From Sipunculus nudus (taxonomy: Eukaryota; Annelida; Sipuncula; Golfingiida; Sipunculidae): 64,000 bases of DNA. This document shows, piece by piece, positions 54,659-64,000 of the stretch; the first letter of the stretch is position 1, and each line of letters begins with the position of its first letter. Location of the stretch: NCBI GenBank assembly GCA_026874595.1, contig CM049308.1, positions 52,587,624 through 52,651,623 on the forward strand, read 5' to 3'. The position numbers and the translations under genes are program-made. The notes under the pieces were generated by a model. That model saw nothing but the letters and a program-made list of their open reading frames with translations. It was not told where the DNA came from and ran no database searches.

Positions 54659-56831
54659 CTTAAAGATATGCCACCCAATAAGCTTTCCCTACGGTATTCA
54701 TAACTTCAGGATTTTTATGTTCGCATAAGTTATTAAATGATATATAGGTATATGAAAAGCGGGTTTTATTTTCAGTTGAATCTGAATAACTATAGAATGA
54801 TGATCAAAATACACTTTTTTAGGGGACACATTTAGGTACTATGTACCTTTTTAATTAACTATACAAATGAAAAACATAGATGAAAGACAAAAATATAAAA
54901 GTATGTAATATAAATCATTTACACCTCTGGTTTAGCTGATTTTTTTAGAATATGCAAGGAAATTTGGGGGACAATTTATAAACTGTCTGAAACGTAATAC
55001 CGTTTACAAAATCGTTTTATTTAGCCTGGGTGTATTGAAGGACCCTTGCTTACGGGTGTCCAAGTCATAATTACCTGTGAGCAGTCTAGCTGTTTTTGTT
55101 TCCTGCTTCCGCGGATTGGGGGACGTTGATTTGGGTTTGTCCGTCTGTCCGTGTGTCTGTCTGTCCCTCTCTCTGTCTGTCAGGTTTCAATTTCCGTGCG
55201 ATAACTTTCCTAAATATTATCCGATTTCATTCCTTTTAAGTCAGAAATTGCTCTTATGTATACCTTGATTGGGATTGGTTTTGGAGTGTCTTTCTGAAAA
55301 ATTAATATCACCAGCTCCAATACAATCCAAAAATTTCCCTTTTATTCCCAATACACAACTTAAATTATGACATGTGGAGACATCTTCATGGGACAATGAA
55401 AACTCAAACACAGGCATTTTGGCACGTGGAGACATCTTCAGGGGAAAATAAAAACTAAAACATATTAAGAAGCATGAAGGTCACATGCAGGAAGGTAAAA
55501 AAAACAATAAAATATAAATTCCAGAAATTTACTATAGTCCGTTTCACCACCTGCTGTCCACCTGTTTTTTGCAGATAATTCTCATAAAAGTTTATATTTT
55601 TCAGTTATTTCCTAGGAAACTACATATGGAGGTGACAACCTAATATGGCAATTAAGAATCTTACAATAATATCCCCGTTTATGTTTCACAACATTTTAGT
55701 CTCTTCACCATGATCTACCAGATATGATGTGTCCCACCATAAGTAGCCATCTTTGTTTGAGCTGGTTATATTTTTAGAGTGTTTACATGAGATCATCCAA
55801 CCAGCAACTGTCATTAAATTTTGAGGCTTTTTTTGTATGTGACCAATGACCTTGACCGCCATAAGTGGGTCTGATATGTTGTAAAATGTAGACTGATTTC
55901 TCATATTTTCAAATAATTCTGTTTCTTAAATAAGTCGTAAGGTAGGTATTTATTTACCTTGTTGAAAATTAGGTCCTTTAATCCTCTACTCTCCACTATA
56001 ATTGTTTCCCTTGAAATGTAACTAATAACAATTTTCATAGCAAAAAACAGGTGGACATGAGGGGATGAAACGGACTATAGTTACACTTACTTTCTGTCAG
56101 ATCTATTTAGATGAGCAGCATCAAAGCATACATTTATTTTATGCAGATTTTTTATGCTATTTCACTGACATTTTAGAGCTATAACACTTACTTTTAGCGC
56201 TAGAAGACAATGGCGCCGGTGTGTTTGCAGAAGGACCTCTTCATTTTCTGTAGGAGCACATTCAACTTCAGTCATCATGTGTTTGTCAGGTTCATGTCTT
56301 TCCCGTAACGAGGTTCGGTTGCATGTTTCTTCAAAATAGAACCTTGTTCCGCGTAAAGCATTGTTTTCACCTACGGTTGATTCTGTTCCACATAATTTCC
56401 GAATCAGGTGGAATTCCTGCAAGGCGACAGATACTTTCCAAAAATCACCCGAGGGCACGAAATAAAAGATTTCTTCCTCTGAATCAAATAGATCCGAGCT
56501 TGCTTTTAAACCAGTGTCTTCAAATGCCTGGCGAGTAAGACTACTAATTCAAATCAAACTCGTTCGGCAGACTGACCTTTGTACCTTCATGGAAACTCCC
56601 ACACGGTATAATGTCCCCAACAAATTGATCATCTATCCGCCCGACATCTGTCAGTAGCGATACAGCGAAGTTACGTACAATCCAGGCGATGAACAGGGCT
56701 AAAGGACTTTGCACCCTGGAATTATGTGTTGCTATTTCTTTCACAAATCGCCCAACAAGTATCGATTTACACCATGATGGTTTATCATCTTCGTCCACCA
56801 CAGCCTCTCTTTCTGAGGTTGCAGCAGCCAT
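53289..56831 (-). CDS. Mab21/cGAS-like nucleotidyltransferase with C-terminal membrane region
   Basis: Two exons: 56192-56831 (ATG at 56829-56831) and 53289-54113, joined in phase 0 across a GT-AG intron. The first exon has the nucleotidyltransferase signature CGSFHEGTKVSLPNEFD: Gly78-Ser79 and Glu91, Asp93, matching the GS...ExD of cGAS. RRHCLLALKYVRDVL, then YPIKVSFISECQEHP and a following Trp match the C-terminal half of the Mab21 domain (as in the SYHVKTAFFHVC region of cGAS). The frame changes by one base right after EFDLN (stop TAG 56544-56546), so this is a pseudogene, a sequence error or an unusual gene. The stretch where cGAS has its third catalytic Asp looks shortened, and I see no clear counterpart. 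After a basic linker come two strong and up to two weaker hydrophobic helices. Family members sense nucleic acid and make cyclic dinucleotides; activity here is uncertain. Confidence 0.7.
54607..54658. repeat. (AT)n microsatellite
   Basis: In the intron of the Mab21-like gene. Confidence 0.97.
56192..56831 (-). CDS. Exon 1 of Mab21-like gene, one frame break
   Basis: Frame 1 runs from ATG to TAG at 56544-56546. Frame 2 is open from about 56548 to the donor at 56191 (GTAAGT) and continues in phase into exon 2. The exon length of 640 is one more than a multiple of three. Confidence 0.7.
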
Positions 56832-56918
56832 GTCAGTAGTATTCTATTGAGAAAAATGTATCCTTATTGTCATCGTTTCTGCCTCTGTGAATTGTAGAAA
56901 AAGGGCAAATTGACAGGA

Positions 56919-56920
<2 letters not shown>

Positions 56921-56970
<50 letters not shown>
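56921..56970. repeat. (AT)n microsatellite near the Mab21-like start
   Basis: A run of 25 AT units, 90 bp upstream of the ATG. Confidence 0.97.
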
Positions 56971-56973
<3 letters not shown>

Positions 56974-57070
56974 TGAATTTAAAATTTGTTGTTTAAGTTG
57001 ATAACTGGTAGTACCGCTTTATTTGCAATTTCCCATTCAGTGATTCCTCTTATAAACGCGTCTTAGTGTG

Positions 57071-57262
57071 TGTGGTGTCCTGGAACCGACAGCTAACGAC
57101 ATCTATAGTTTATAATGGGTATAAACTACACCGGAATAGGCGCGGTGCATGCTGGAATGAGATGAATTAATTAAAGGGATATTCAGGTCAACCTGCTGTC
57201 ACTGTTTCATGCTGCTGTGTGTGTTCTGCGATATTACGTACTTGATTGCTCAATACATCACA
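57071..57262 (+). repeat. 5' LTR, 192 bp
   Basis: TGTGGTGTCC...CATCACA. A hand alignment with 59953-60144 gives about 23 differences in 192 positions, so the insertion is old. Confidence 0.9.
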
Positions 57263-57265
57263 CTT

Positions 57266-57283
57266 TGGCGACGAGGATGGGAT
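57266..57283 (+). other. Primer-binding site, tRNA-Ser type
   Basis: TGGCGACGAGGATGGGAT begins three bases after the LTR. The Gag ATG at 57277 lies inside it. Confidence 0.8.
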
Positions 57284-58100
57284 CCATGAAAATTCCAAGT
57301 TTCTTTGAACAAGAAGAAGACTTTGATTCGTACCAAGAACGGTTAGAATCCTACTTTAGAGTCGCGAAGATTGCTGACGCTGCAAAGGTCGACACCCTGA
57401 TAATGGGGCTCAGTGCGACCCAGTATCAAACGCTAAAAAACTTGGTTGCCCCGGATACGCCGTCGACTAGGAGATACAATGACCTGATTACCGTGCTAGC
57501 GGAACATTACGAGGGCAAGAGGAACCCGAGAGCGGAGCGGTCGAAATTCAGGTCGGTCGTGAGGAAGGAGGGTGAGTCTATCTACGATTACGGGGTCAGA
57601 CTAAAACGCGCGGTTAGACACTGCCTGATCTAGATCTAATGCTTGTTGACAAACTTGTGGCTGGTGTAAGAAATAAAGCCATTGTATAAAAACTATTAGA
57701 AGCGACAATGGGCCTGGACTTATCCTTTGCTAAGGCAATGGAAATTGCAAGTACGTGCCACACAAATGAAGAAAGCACGGCACTGTACCTACAGCCGACC
57801 CCAGCCCAAGTGAATACTGTGTCTGGTTCAGCTAGTGTATGGGGGTAGGCCCAGAGTGATTGATGGCTAAAACAATACCGCCAAAACACAGTTTATAAGC
57901 CCTCCGTCTCACATTCACCAAACAAGTAAATGTCGGCGAGAAAAGACATTGTTTTCGCTGCAATGCAACCAATCACCTGGCAAATAATTAGTGCAGATTA
58001 AAAGATGCTAAATGCGGAAAGTGTGTTCGAATTGGTCACATACAAAGAGAGTGCCAGAATGGGCGAGTACCTGCATCACAACATACGGCTGAAATTGCAT
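57277..58100 (+). pseudogene. gag of mag-like element
   Basis: It starts MGSMKIPSFFEQEEDFDSYQ and stays open to 57633, then shifts frame (LVDKLVAGVRNKAIV, stop, LLEATMGLDLSFAKAMEIA). Two zinc-knuckle remnants follow near 57950-58060: CFRCNATNH, with its last Cys position after a stop, and CGKCVRIGHIQREC. Confidence 0.8.
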
Positions 58101-58135
58101 CAGGTGCCAGAGCTGAGACTGAGGAAGAAGAAACA

Positions 58136-58411
58136 ATGCCTCAAACAGGTGAATATGGAATGTTTGGGTTAACCATAGACGATGAAGAAATACAAAATTT
58201 AAACAGCGTGGATGCCAGTTTGTATGGTATTGCAAATGACAAGAAATATACAGCTCCGATGCTGGTGAATGGTTTCCAGATTAACTTTGAGATTGATACT
58301 GGTGCAGTTGTTTCGTGTATCGGGGAACCTGTGTACAGAGCGCTAGTGAAAAAATCCAGTGATGTGCTACATCAATCAAGCATACAACTCCGGGATTATA
58401 ACAAGAAATAG
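58136..58411 (+). pseudogene. Retroelement aspartic protease fragment
   Basis: Encodes INFEIDTGAVVSCI with the DTG active-site motif, in an open stretch between breaks. The stop after DYNKK truncates it. Confidence 0.75.
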
Positions 58412-58589
58412 TTGGATGTAGCGTGAGTAGCAGTAGTGAACGTAGAATATGAGGGACAATGTAAAAAACTACCCCTTGTTGTTGTGAGAGGAGATCGAAG
58501 CTCATTTCTAGGAAGGAACTGTTACGTGATATACGCATTGACTGAGTGATCTATTTAAGGATGAGCTGGGTCGCCTGAAAGGGGTTGAG

Positions 58590-59805
58590 GTGTCTATTCC
58601 TCTGAAATCAGGTGCAACCCCCGTGTACAAACGAGCACGTACGCTTCCTTATCATAAACGAAGTATGGTCGGGCAGGAGCTACAGCGTCTAGAATCCACA
58701 GGTGTCATTGAACCTATTACACATGCAGAGTGGGCTAGCCCGATCGTTCCTGTGGTGAAATCAGATGGCAAAAGAATTTGCGCCGATTTCAAGGAAACTA
58801 TTAATCAAGCTGCTGATATGGCCCGTTACCCCTTGCCTACTCCGGAAGATATATTCACTGCGCTGTCAGGGGGCCAGTCATACACACAATTAGATATGAG
58901 CCATGCCTACCAACAACTGAAGTTATCTTCAAATGCACAGAAACTAATGGTGATATACACTCACAGGGGACTATTTGCTTACAAAAGACTTCAGCTGAAG
59001 TCCACAGTGCTGTTGGAAAATCCCAGAAAACCATGGAAAATGTCCTCCGTGGAATCTCGTACTGTGCCGTTTACCTTGATGATATTATAATCACTGGGAA
59101 GAAAACCAAGAACATCTTGAAGTGTTGGAACGAGTACTTCAGAGACTGTCTGAGGCTGGTCTGAGGCTAAATAGAAACAAATGTGTTTTAATGCAACAAG
59201 AAGTACGTTACTTGGGGCATCATTTGTCCGCAGTTGGAATTCACCCAGTTGAGGACAAAATCGCTGCTATCAGGAATTTCCCTGTGCCAGAAAATAAACA
59301 AGAACTGTCAAGATTCGTGGGTATGGTAAAGTACTACCATAAGTTTTTTCCCTATGCTGCTGAAGTGTTAGCCCCACTCTATGAGTTGGAGAAGAAGTCC
59401 CCTGCTTGGACTAGGGGGGGGGGGGGGGGGTCCAAAGAGCGATCGGCTTTTCAGAGAGCCAAGGATTTGCTGTCGTCTGATTCTTTGCTTGTGCACTATA
59501 ATCCTGCCAAACCGCTAGTTTTGACAGCTGATGCCAGTGGTTATGGACTTGGTGCGGTTCTCGAACAGGGTTTAGAGGATGGTAGTACAATGCCTGTGTA
59601 CTACGTCTCTCGCACGTTGTCCGCTGTAGAAAAATCTAATAGTTTCAAACCTCGAGAGATGTGTGCTTCTCCAAGTGTACAGAATGAGACTGCTTCGCCG
59701 TTAGAGCCGCGTGAAGCCGCATCACCAAGAGAGCTAAAGCCAGAGGGGAATGAGTTACGTAGAACAAGCAGAACTCGTAAACCAGTAGTTAGATTGGGCT
59801 ATTAA
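58590..59805 (+). pseudogene. Reverse transcriptase remnant joined to pol C-terminal tail
   Basis: 58590-59090 has the N-terminal reverse transcriptase motifs (EWASPIVPVVKSDG, TQLDMSHAYQQLKL). A frameshift near 58990 puts YLDDIIITG in another frame. 59122-59805 continues with VRYLGHHLS, FVGMVKYYHKF and an RNase H start with TADASGYGLG. After SAVEKS (about 59637) the frame jumps to RRTSRTRKPVVRLGY, the usual Pol C-terminus, so integrase was deleted. A G-run at 59414-59430 lies inside. Confidence 0.85.
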
Positions 59806-59952
59806 ACTGTGTAGCGATCATTTTCGGATATTATATATTCAACTACCATATTTAGCTTAGTTATTTACTCGTACTTTAGATACTACATCACTTACCGTAT
59901 CTGCTTCCTGTATTTTGCATAAAAAAGGACCTTGCATGAATTCTTTGAAGGG

Positions 59953-60144
59953 TGTGGTGTCCTGTAACAGGCAGATAACGATACCTATAATTTATAATGG
60001 GTATTAACTTCACGGGAAACGGCGCGGTGCATGCTGGAATGAGATCGTTTAATAAAAGGGATATTCAGGTCAACCTGCTGTTACAGTTTCATACTGCTGT
60101 GTGTGTTCTGCGATATTACGTGCTTGTTTGCTAAGTACATCACA
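59953..60144 (+). repeat. 3' LTR, 192 bp
   Basis: Same length as the 5' LTR. A short purine run, GAAGGG, precedes it as polypurine tract. Confidence 0.9.
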
Positions 60145-60784
60145 GTGTGCCTGTGTATTGAGGTTTCTACTTGTTTATTCATCAATTAATAATATCGCCT
60201 CATCAATTAAACGTGTACGACAAAGCTAATATTAACATCAATGGCACATTTATTATATGTCTCAGTTGCAATTAAGGCCGCATAGCCAAAGTATATAAAA
60301 CAGAAACAAATGTCGCGAAGACGTATCTACTCAAAAAGTACTCACTCCTGTATGATTTGCACACACAGGCCAAACTAAAACATTCAAAGGTAATGCTCAA
60401 AGCGGGACCTGCACGTGGCCCTGAGGTCATTGCTGGAGGCTGCTCCTGTTCAGGGTATATGTAGATGATAACATTGATCAGGGTTTTTTTATGCGTGACA
60501 TAGGGTAAGAGGGCTTTTGTTTCCTTCTCATGGTTATATAATCTTAATCTACTTCCCAGAGACGTTAATTGATATATGGTTACGCAAGGGACGGAAATTA
60601 AACCCGCATTTAACATCACTGTATTGCGGTCACACCACGTTCATAACCACCTAATGAGCAAACTTGTTTTTATCAATACTAATGAAAACTATGAGTTAGA
60701 AATACTGTTGTTAGTCTTCTGAATTCTGGGTTAATATGGAGCATCTAATCGAAGACATTGGTACTAAAGAATAAATTAGATCTA

Positions 60785-60824
<40 letters not shown>
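60145..60824. other. Non-coding spacer, no gene seen
   Basis: AT-rich sequence between two LTR elements, ending in an (AT)n run at 60788-60824 against the next LTR. Confidence 0.6.
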
Positions 60825-60828
<4 letters not shown>

Positions 60829-61558
60829 ACGGTCCCTTTTCACACCAAACAACTCAGGCCGAACCGTAACACATATGCTCAGACACGTTCTCTTCAAATG
60901 AATACGTAACCAAAATATGGGTGCAAAAACAGTACTATATTACTAGATTACAATATTTACATTCATACACAAATAATATAATAGTCAATACATAACGTAA
61001 TTTATAACCAAGTCTCTGACGAAAACCGAGTCTCTAAATAACGAACTGTAACGAAATACTTAACTGAATCCGGTATACGAGAAACTGAAGTCCATCATCA
61101 ACACATAATTCGGGCACACACAAAACTGAAGTCCTGTATTAATCCATGTGGCACCAAACAAACATAAAGTCTCTCCTCTTCCTAAATAATAAAGTTCATG
61201 GCGTGGTTTATGGCATTCCGTGGGCTTGGGGACCAAGAGCCCACGGTCACGGTCCCCGGGGATAACAGCAACGTGGCGTTGGCGAAGTCAATAGTCCCGC
61301 CTCGTACTGCAGGCGAGTTCGTTTTATAGGCTTTCAACAATGGGTGAAAACCGCAGAAGTTTGTGGTTTTGCTTGAGAGAAACGATAGCGCCGGCAGAAC
61401 TGCAAAACCAGTACTGAATGGTCCAAGAATAGTTTTTATGTTTCTAAAAGCGCGTCAGTAGTCACTGATAGCGGGGAGGATCCATAAGCGTGGAAACGGG
61501 GGCGGCCACACCACTTCGTGGCGCCATCCTCCGATGTCCGGGTGACGTCCATGCAACA
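60825..61558 (-). repeat. Putative 3' LTR of the second Gmr1-type element
   Basis: The 734-bp segment has TGTTAC...GCAACA ends. On the minus strand it directly follows AAGGGTGGGGG, a good polypurine tract at about 61559-61572. The second LTR is not in the window, so the limits rest on end motifs and the tract. Confidence 0.65.
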
Positions 61559-61792
61559 CCCCCACCCTTAAAAGAAAGAAGGTAAGGAGAGCAAAGCATT
61601 AGCACTGTATGACGAGTATATGAGTAGTTTGACATCTTAAGCATTAGTTTATGCTTCTTACAGCTAATTAATTATCATCATCACAAATAGTATAATCAGC
61701 AATATCTTAATACATGTAATATATGTAATACAACTCTTCCAAAGGACAAAACATGTCCGAGGCTATAACAAGAGGCAATCATCAGATCAAAA

Positions 61793-64000
61793 TTAATGAC
61801 GTCTCGATAACGTATCAGCGATTATGTTATCGGAGCCCTTGATGTGTTTGATAACTAGGTTAAACTCTGACAGGGCTAGACTCCATCTCATTAATCTCTG
61901 ATTATTATTCTTCATCTTATGAAGAAATGTTATGGGATTATGATCTGTATAAACAGTTATATCATACGGCGTAGAGCCCAAATATACTTCAAAGTGCTGT
62001 AACGCCATCAATAGTGACAGAGTTTCCTTTTCAATAGTAGAATAATTCTTTTGATGAGGTAAAAATTTCTTTGAATAGTAGCAAACCGGATGACTTATGT
62101 TAAAGTCATCGTCTTGGATGAGCACAGCGCCTACACCGCAATCGCTGGCATCCGTCATGAGAGAAAACGGTTTATCAAAATTTGGAGCCTGTAACACAGG
62201 TGCACTTTGTAATATAGCTTTGGCTCTTTCAAAAGCATTTTGACAGTTTTTATTCCAATGGAATTTTCTGTCCTTTTTCAATAGGTCCGTTAACGGATTT
62301 ACAACTTCTGCAAAGTTTTGACAAAATTTCCTGTAATACCCAGTCATTCCTAAGAATCGCATTAGTTCCTTGCGATTAGTAGGAACTGGAAATTCTACGA
62401 TAGCAGATACTTTACTGGCAATTGGTTTTACACAACCTTGACCTACTTCGTGCCCTAAATATGTTACAGTTGCACGACAAAAATCACTCTTAGCAAGATT
62501 AACTGTCAATCCTGCTTTTTTCAGTCTCTCAAAGAGTTCTACCAAACTTTGTTTATGATCTTCCCATATGTGATTGTATACAACAACATCATCAATATAG
62601 CAAGTACAGTTATCTAAGCCAGATAATACACAATTCATAAGTCTCATGAAGCAGGCTGGCGCATTTTTCATTCCGAAGGGCATAACTTTGTACTGGAACA
62701 AACCGTTTGGCGTTACAAACGCAGATATTTGCTTAGCCCGTTCGGTAAGAGGTACCTGCCAATAACCTTTTAACAGATCTAACTTGCTAATATACGTAGC
62801 AGATCCAATCCTATCAATGCAATCTTCCACTCTGGGCAAAGGGTAAGTATCTGTTATTGTTACAGTGTTAACTTTTCGATAGTCTGTACAAAATCTGTAG
62901 GTCATATCAGGCTTCTTTATCAACAAACATGGGGAACTCCAGGCACTACTGCTGCTTTCAATAATATCATTCTCTATCATATACTTTATTTCATTCTTTA
63001 TGGCTTACTTTTGGGGGCCAGCTCTATATGGTGCCTGTTTAATAGGGGAAGCATCTCCCACGTCCACATCATGCTGTAGTACATTAGTTCTACTGGGGAC
63101 ATCAGGAAATAAAGAGTCATAATTAAGCAGGATTTCCTTCAACTCTGATAACTGATCGAAATCCAAATGTGACAATTTCTGATCTAAATTATTTAAAATA
63201 TCAGAGTTGTTCAGTTTTACAGGATGTTCAGTTTTCTTCATGAGAACATCCTCGGCATTCTTTTCAGTTTCTTTAATGAGTATCAAATTTGTTTGGGGAG
63301 GACTAGATTGACATGTTTCCGCTGATCTGTCATGATATTCTTTCAACATATTTATATGACAAAGTTGTTGCGACTTTCTACGATCAGGAGTATCAATCAC
63401 ATAATTCAAATCTGATTTCTTCTCAACAACTTTGTATGGTCCAGAGTATTTTGCTTGCAGGGGATGTCCTGGAATTGGGAATAATACCAGAACTTTATCA
63501 CCAGGTTTAAATTCTCTTTTTGTCGTCTTTTTGTCATACCATACTTTCATTTTGTTTTGGGCTTTCTTTAAATGTTCTTGGGCGATTTCATTTGCCCTAC
63601 TTAATTTCTCCTTGAATTCCTGAACATATTTTAACAAGCTACTTTGAGAACTGTTTTCCATCCAAGTGTCTTTTAACACCGCCAGGGGGCCTCTTACACA
63701 GTGCCCATACACTAATTCAAAAGGGCTAAACCCTAAGCTTTCTTGCACTGCTTCTCGGGCTGCAAATATCAAAAAGGGTAAACCCTCATCCCACTGGTTC
63801 CCAGTGTCAAGACAATAAGCTCTAATCATATTTTTGAGAGTTTGATGAAATCGCTCTAGAGCACCTTGACTCTCAGGATGGTAGGCACTGGATTTGTAGT
63901 GTTTTATGCCTAGCTCTGCCATAACCTGGGCAAATATATTTGACATGAAATTTGAACCTTGATCCGTTTGTATTGTTCTTGGTAAGCCAAAAGTAGTAAA
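61793..64000 (-). pseudogene. Gmr1-type pol (IN-RT-RNase H), one in-frame stop, partial
   Basis: From the window edge: integrase core with TDQGSNF, SAYHPESQGALERFHQTLK (catalytic Glu) and a GPY/F-type tail (KYSGPYKVVEK). After a linker come SLFPDVPSRTNVLQHDV, YRAGPQK and then TAA at 63005-63007. The same frame continues with ENDIIESSSSAWSSPCLL, SKLDLLKGYWQVPL, CYIDDVVVYN, FLGMTGYYRKF and RNase H with MTDASDCGVGA and TDHNPITF, ending TAA at 61793-61795. Only that single stop interrupts about 735 codons, so inactivation is recent or the stop is polymorphic or recoded. Confidence 0.88.

Larger units (their letters stand above)
57071..60144 (+). mobile_element. Degenerate mag-like Ty3/gypsy LTR element, internally deleted
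   Basis: The 3074-bp element has 192-bp LTRs at both ends and the target duplication GTGTG (57066-57070, 60145-60149). The primer-binding site TGGCGACGAGGATGGGAT (57266-57283) is complementary to the 3' end of tRNA-Ser(GCU) as I recall it, the primer typical of mag-lineage elements. Gag, protease and reverse transcriptase are present but broken by frameshifts and stops. The C-terminal RNase H and the whole integrase are missing. Confidence 0.92.
60825..64000 (-). mobile_element. Second Gmr1-type LTR element, 3' part, cut by window end
   Basis: On the minus strand, integrase (from 64000) is followed by reverse transcriptase and RNase H (to 61793), a purine-rich tract and one LTR at 60825-61558. 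Integrase before reverse transcriptase again marks the Gmr1 group. The protein differs strongly from that at 4995-9530, so this is another family. Gag, protease and the 5' LTR lie beyond the window. Confidence 0.88.

Noticed and set aside
56540-56560. Micro-intron explaining the frame break in the Mab21-like gene
   Set aside because: The only fitting GT-AG pair would be about 17 nt, too short; a longer option (about 66 nt) does not match phase and creates a stop.

Overview
This is AT-rich, intron-containing animal DNA with many microsatellites, tRNA-derived SINE fragments, a LINE 3' end and several Ty3/gypsy-type LTR retrotransposons. I infer a marine lophotrochozoan, most likely a mollusc, from the style of the dispersed repeats; the species cannot be read from the sequence. 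Nothing looks prokaryotic. The real genes are split by introns, so exons were joined by reading frame, GT-AG borders and phase.

Layout. 1-3595: a 2.8-kb copy of a dispersed repeat (called family A here) and a perfect hairpin. 3596-11202: a complete LTR retrotransposon on the minus strand with 1259-bp LTRs and a 5-bp target duplication; its single gag-pol frame has integrase before reverse transcriptase (Gmr1-type order) and a SCAN-like capsid region. 11203-13921: duplications and an AT minisatellite. 13922-19285: three plus-strand exons of a 2H-phosphoesterase gene resembling AKAP7, whose stop codon lies in a SINE. 19286-27587: intergenic repeats. 27588-44052: an eight-exon minus-strand gene, predicted 935 aa, with an AKAP7-like 2H phosphoesterase domain at its C terminus and a ~640-residue N-terminal part I do not recognise. 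The two AKAP7-like genes are paralogues in tail-to-tail orientation. 44053-53288: repeats, a decayed RT relic, a tRNA-like inverted-repeat element and a LINE 3' end. 53289-56831: a minus-strand gene of the Mab21/cGAS-like nucleotidyltransferase family with a C-terminal multi-pass membrane region and one apparent frame break. 57071-60144: a small degenerate plus-strand LTR element with 192-bp LTRs. 60825-64000: the 3' part of a second, different Gmr1-type element on the minus strand, with one in-frame stop, running off the window.

How the genes may relate. Mab21/cGAS-like enzymes can make 2'-5'-linked nucleotide messengers. AKAP7-type 2H phosphoesterases are known to cleave 2'-5' oligoadenylates. 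Two such phosphoesterase genes and one such synthase-like gene lie within about 43 kb. A functional link is a hypothesis only, because animal gene neighbours are usually not functionally coupled.
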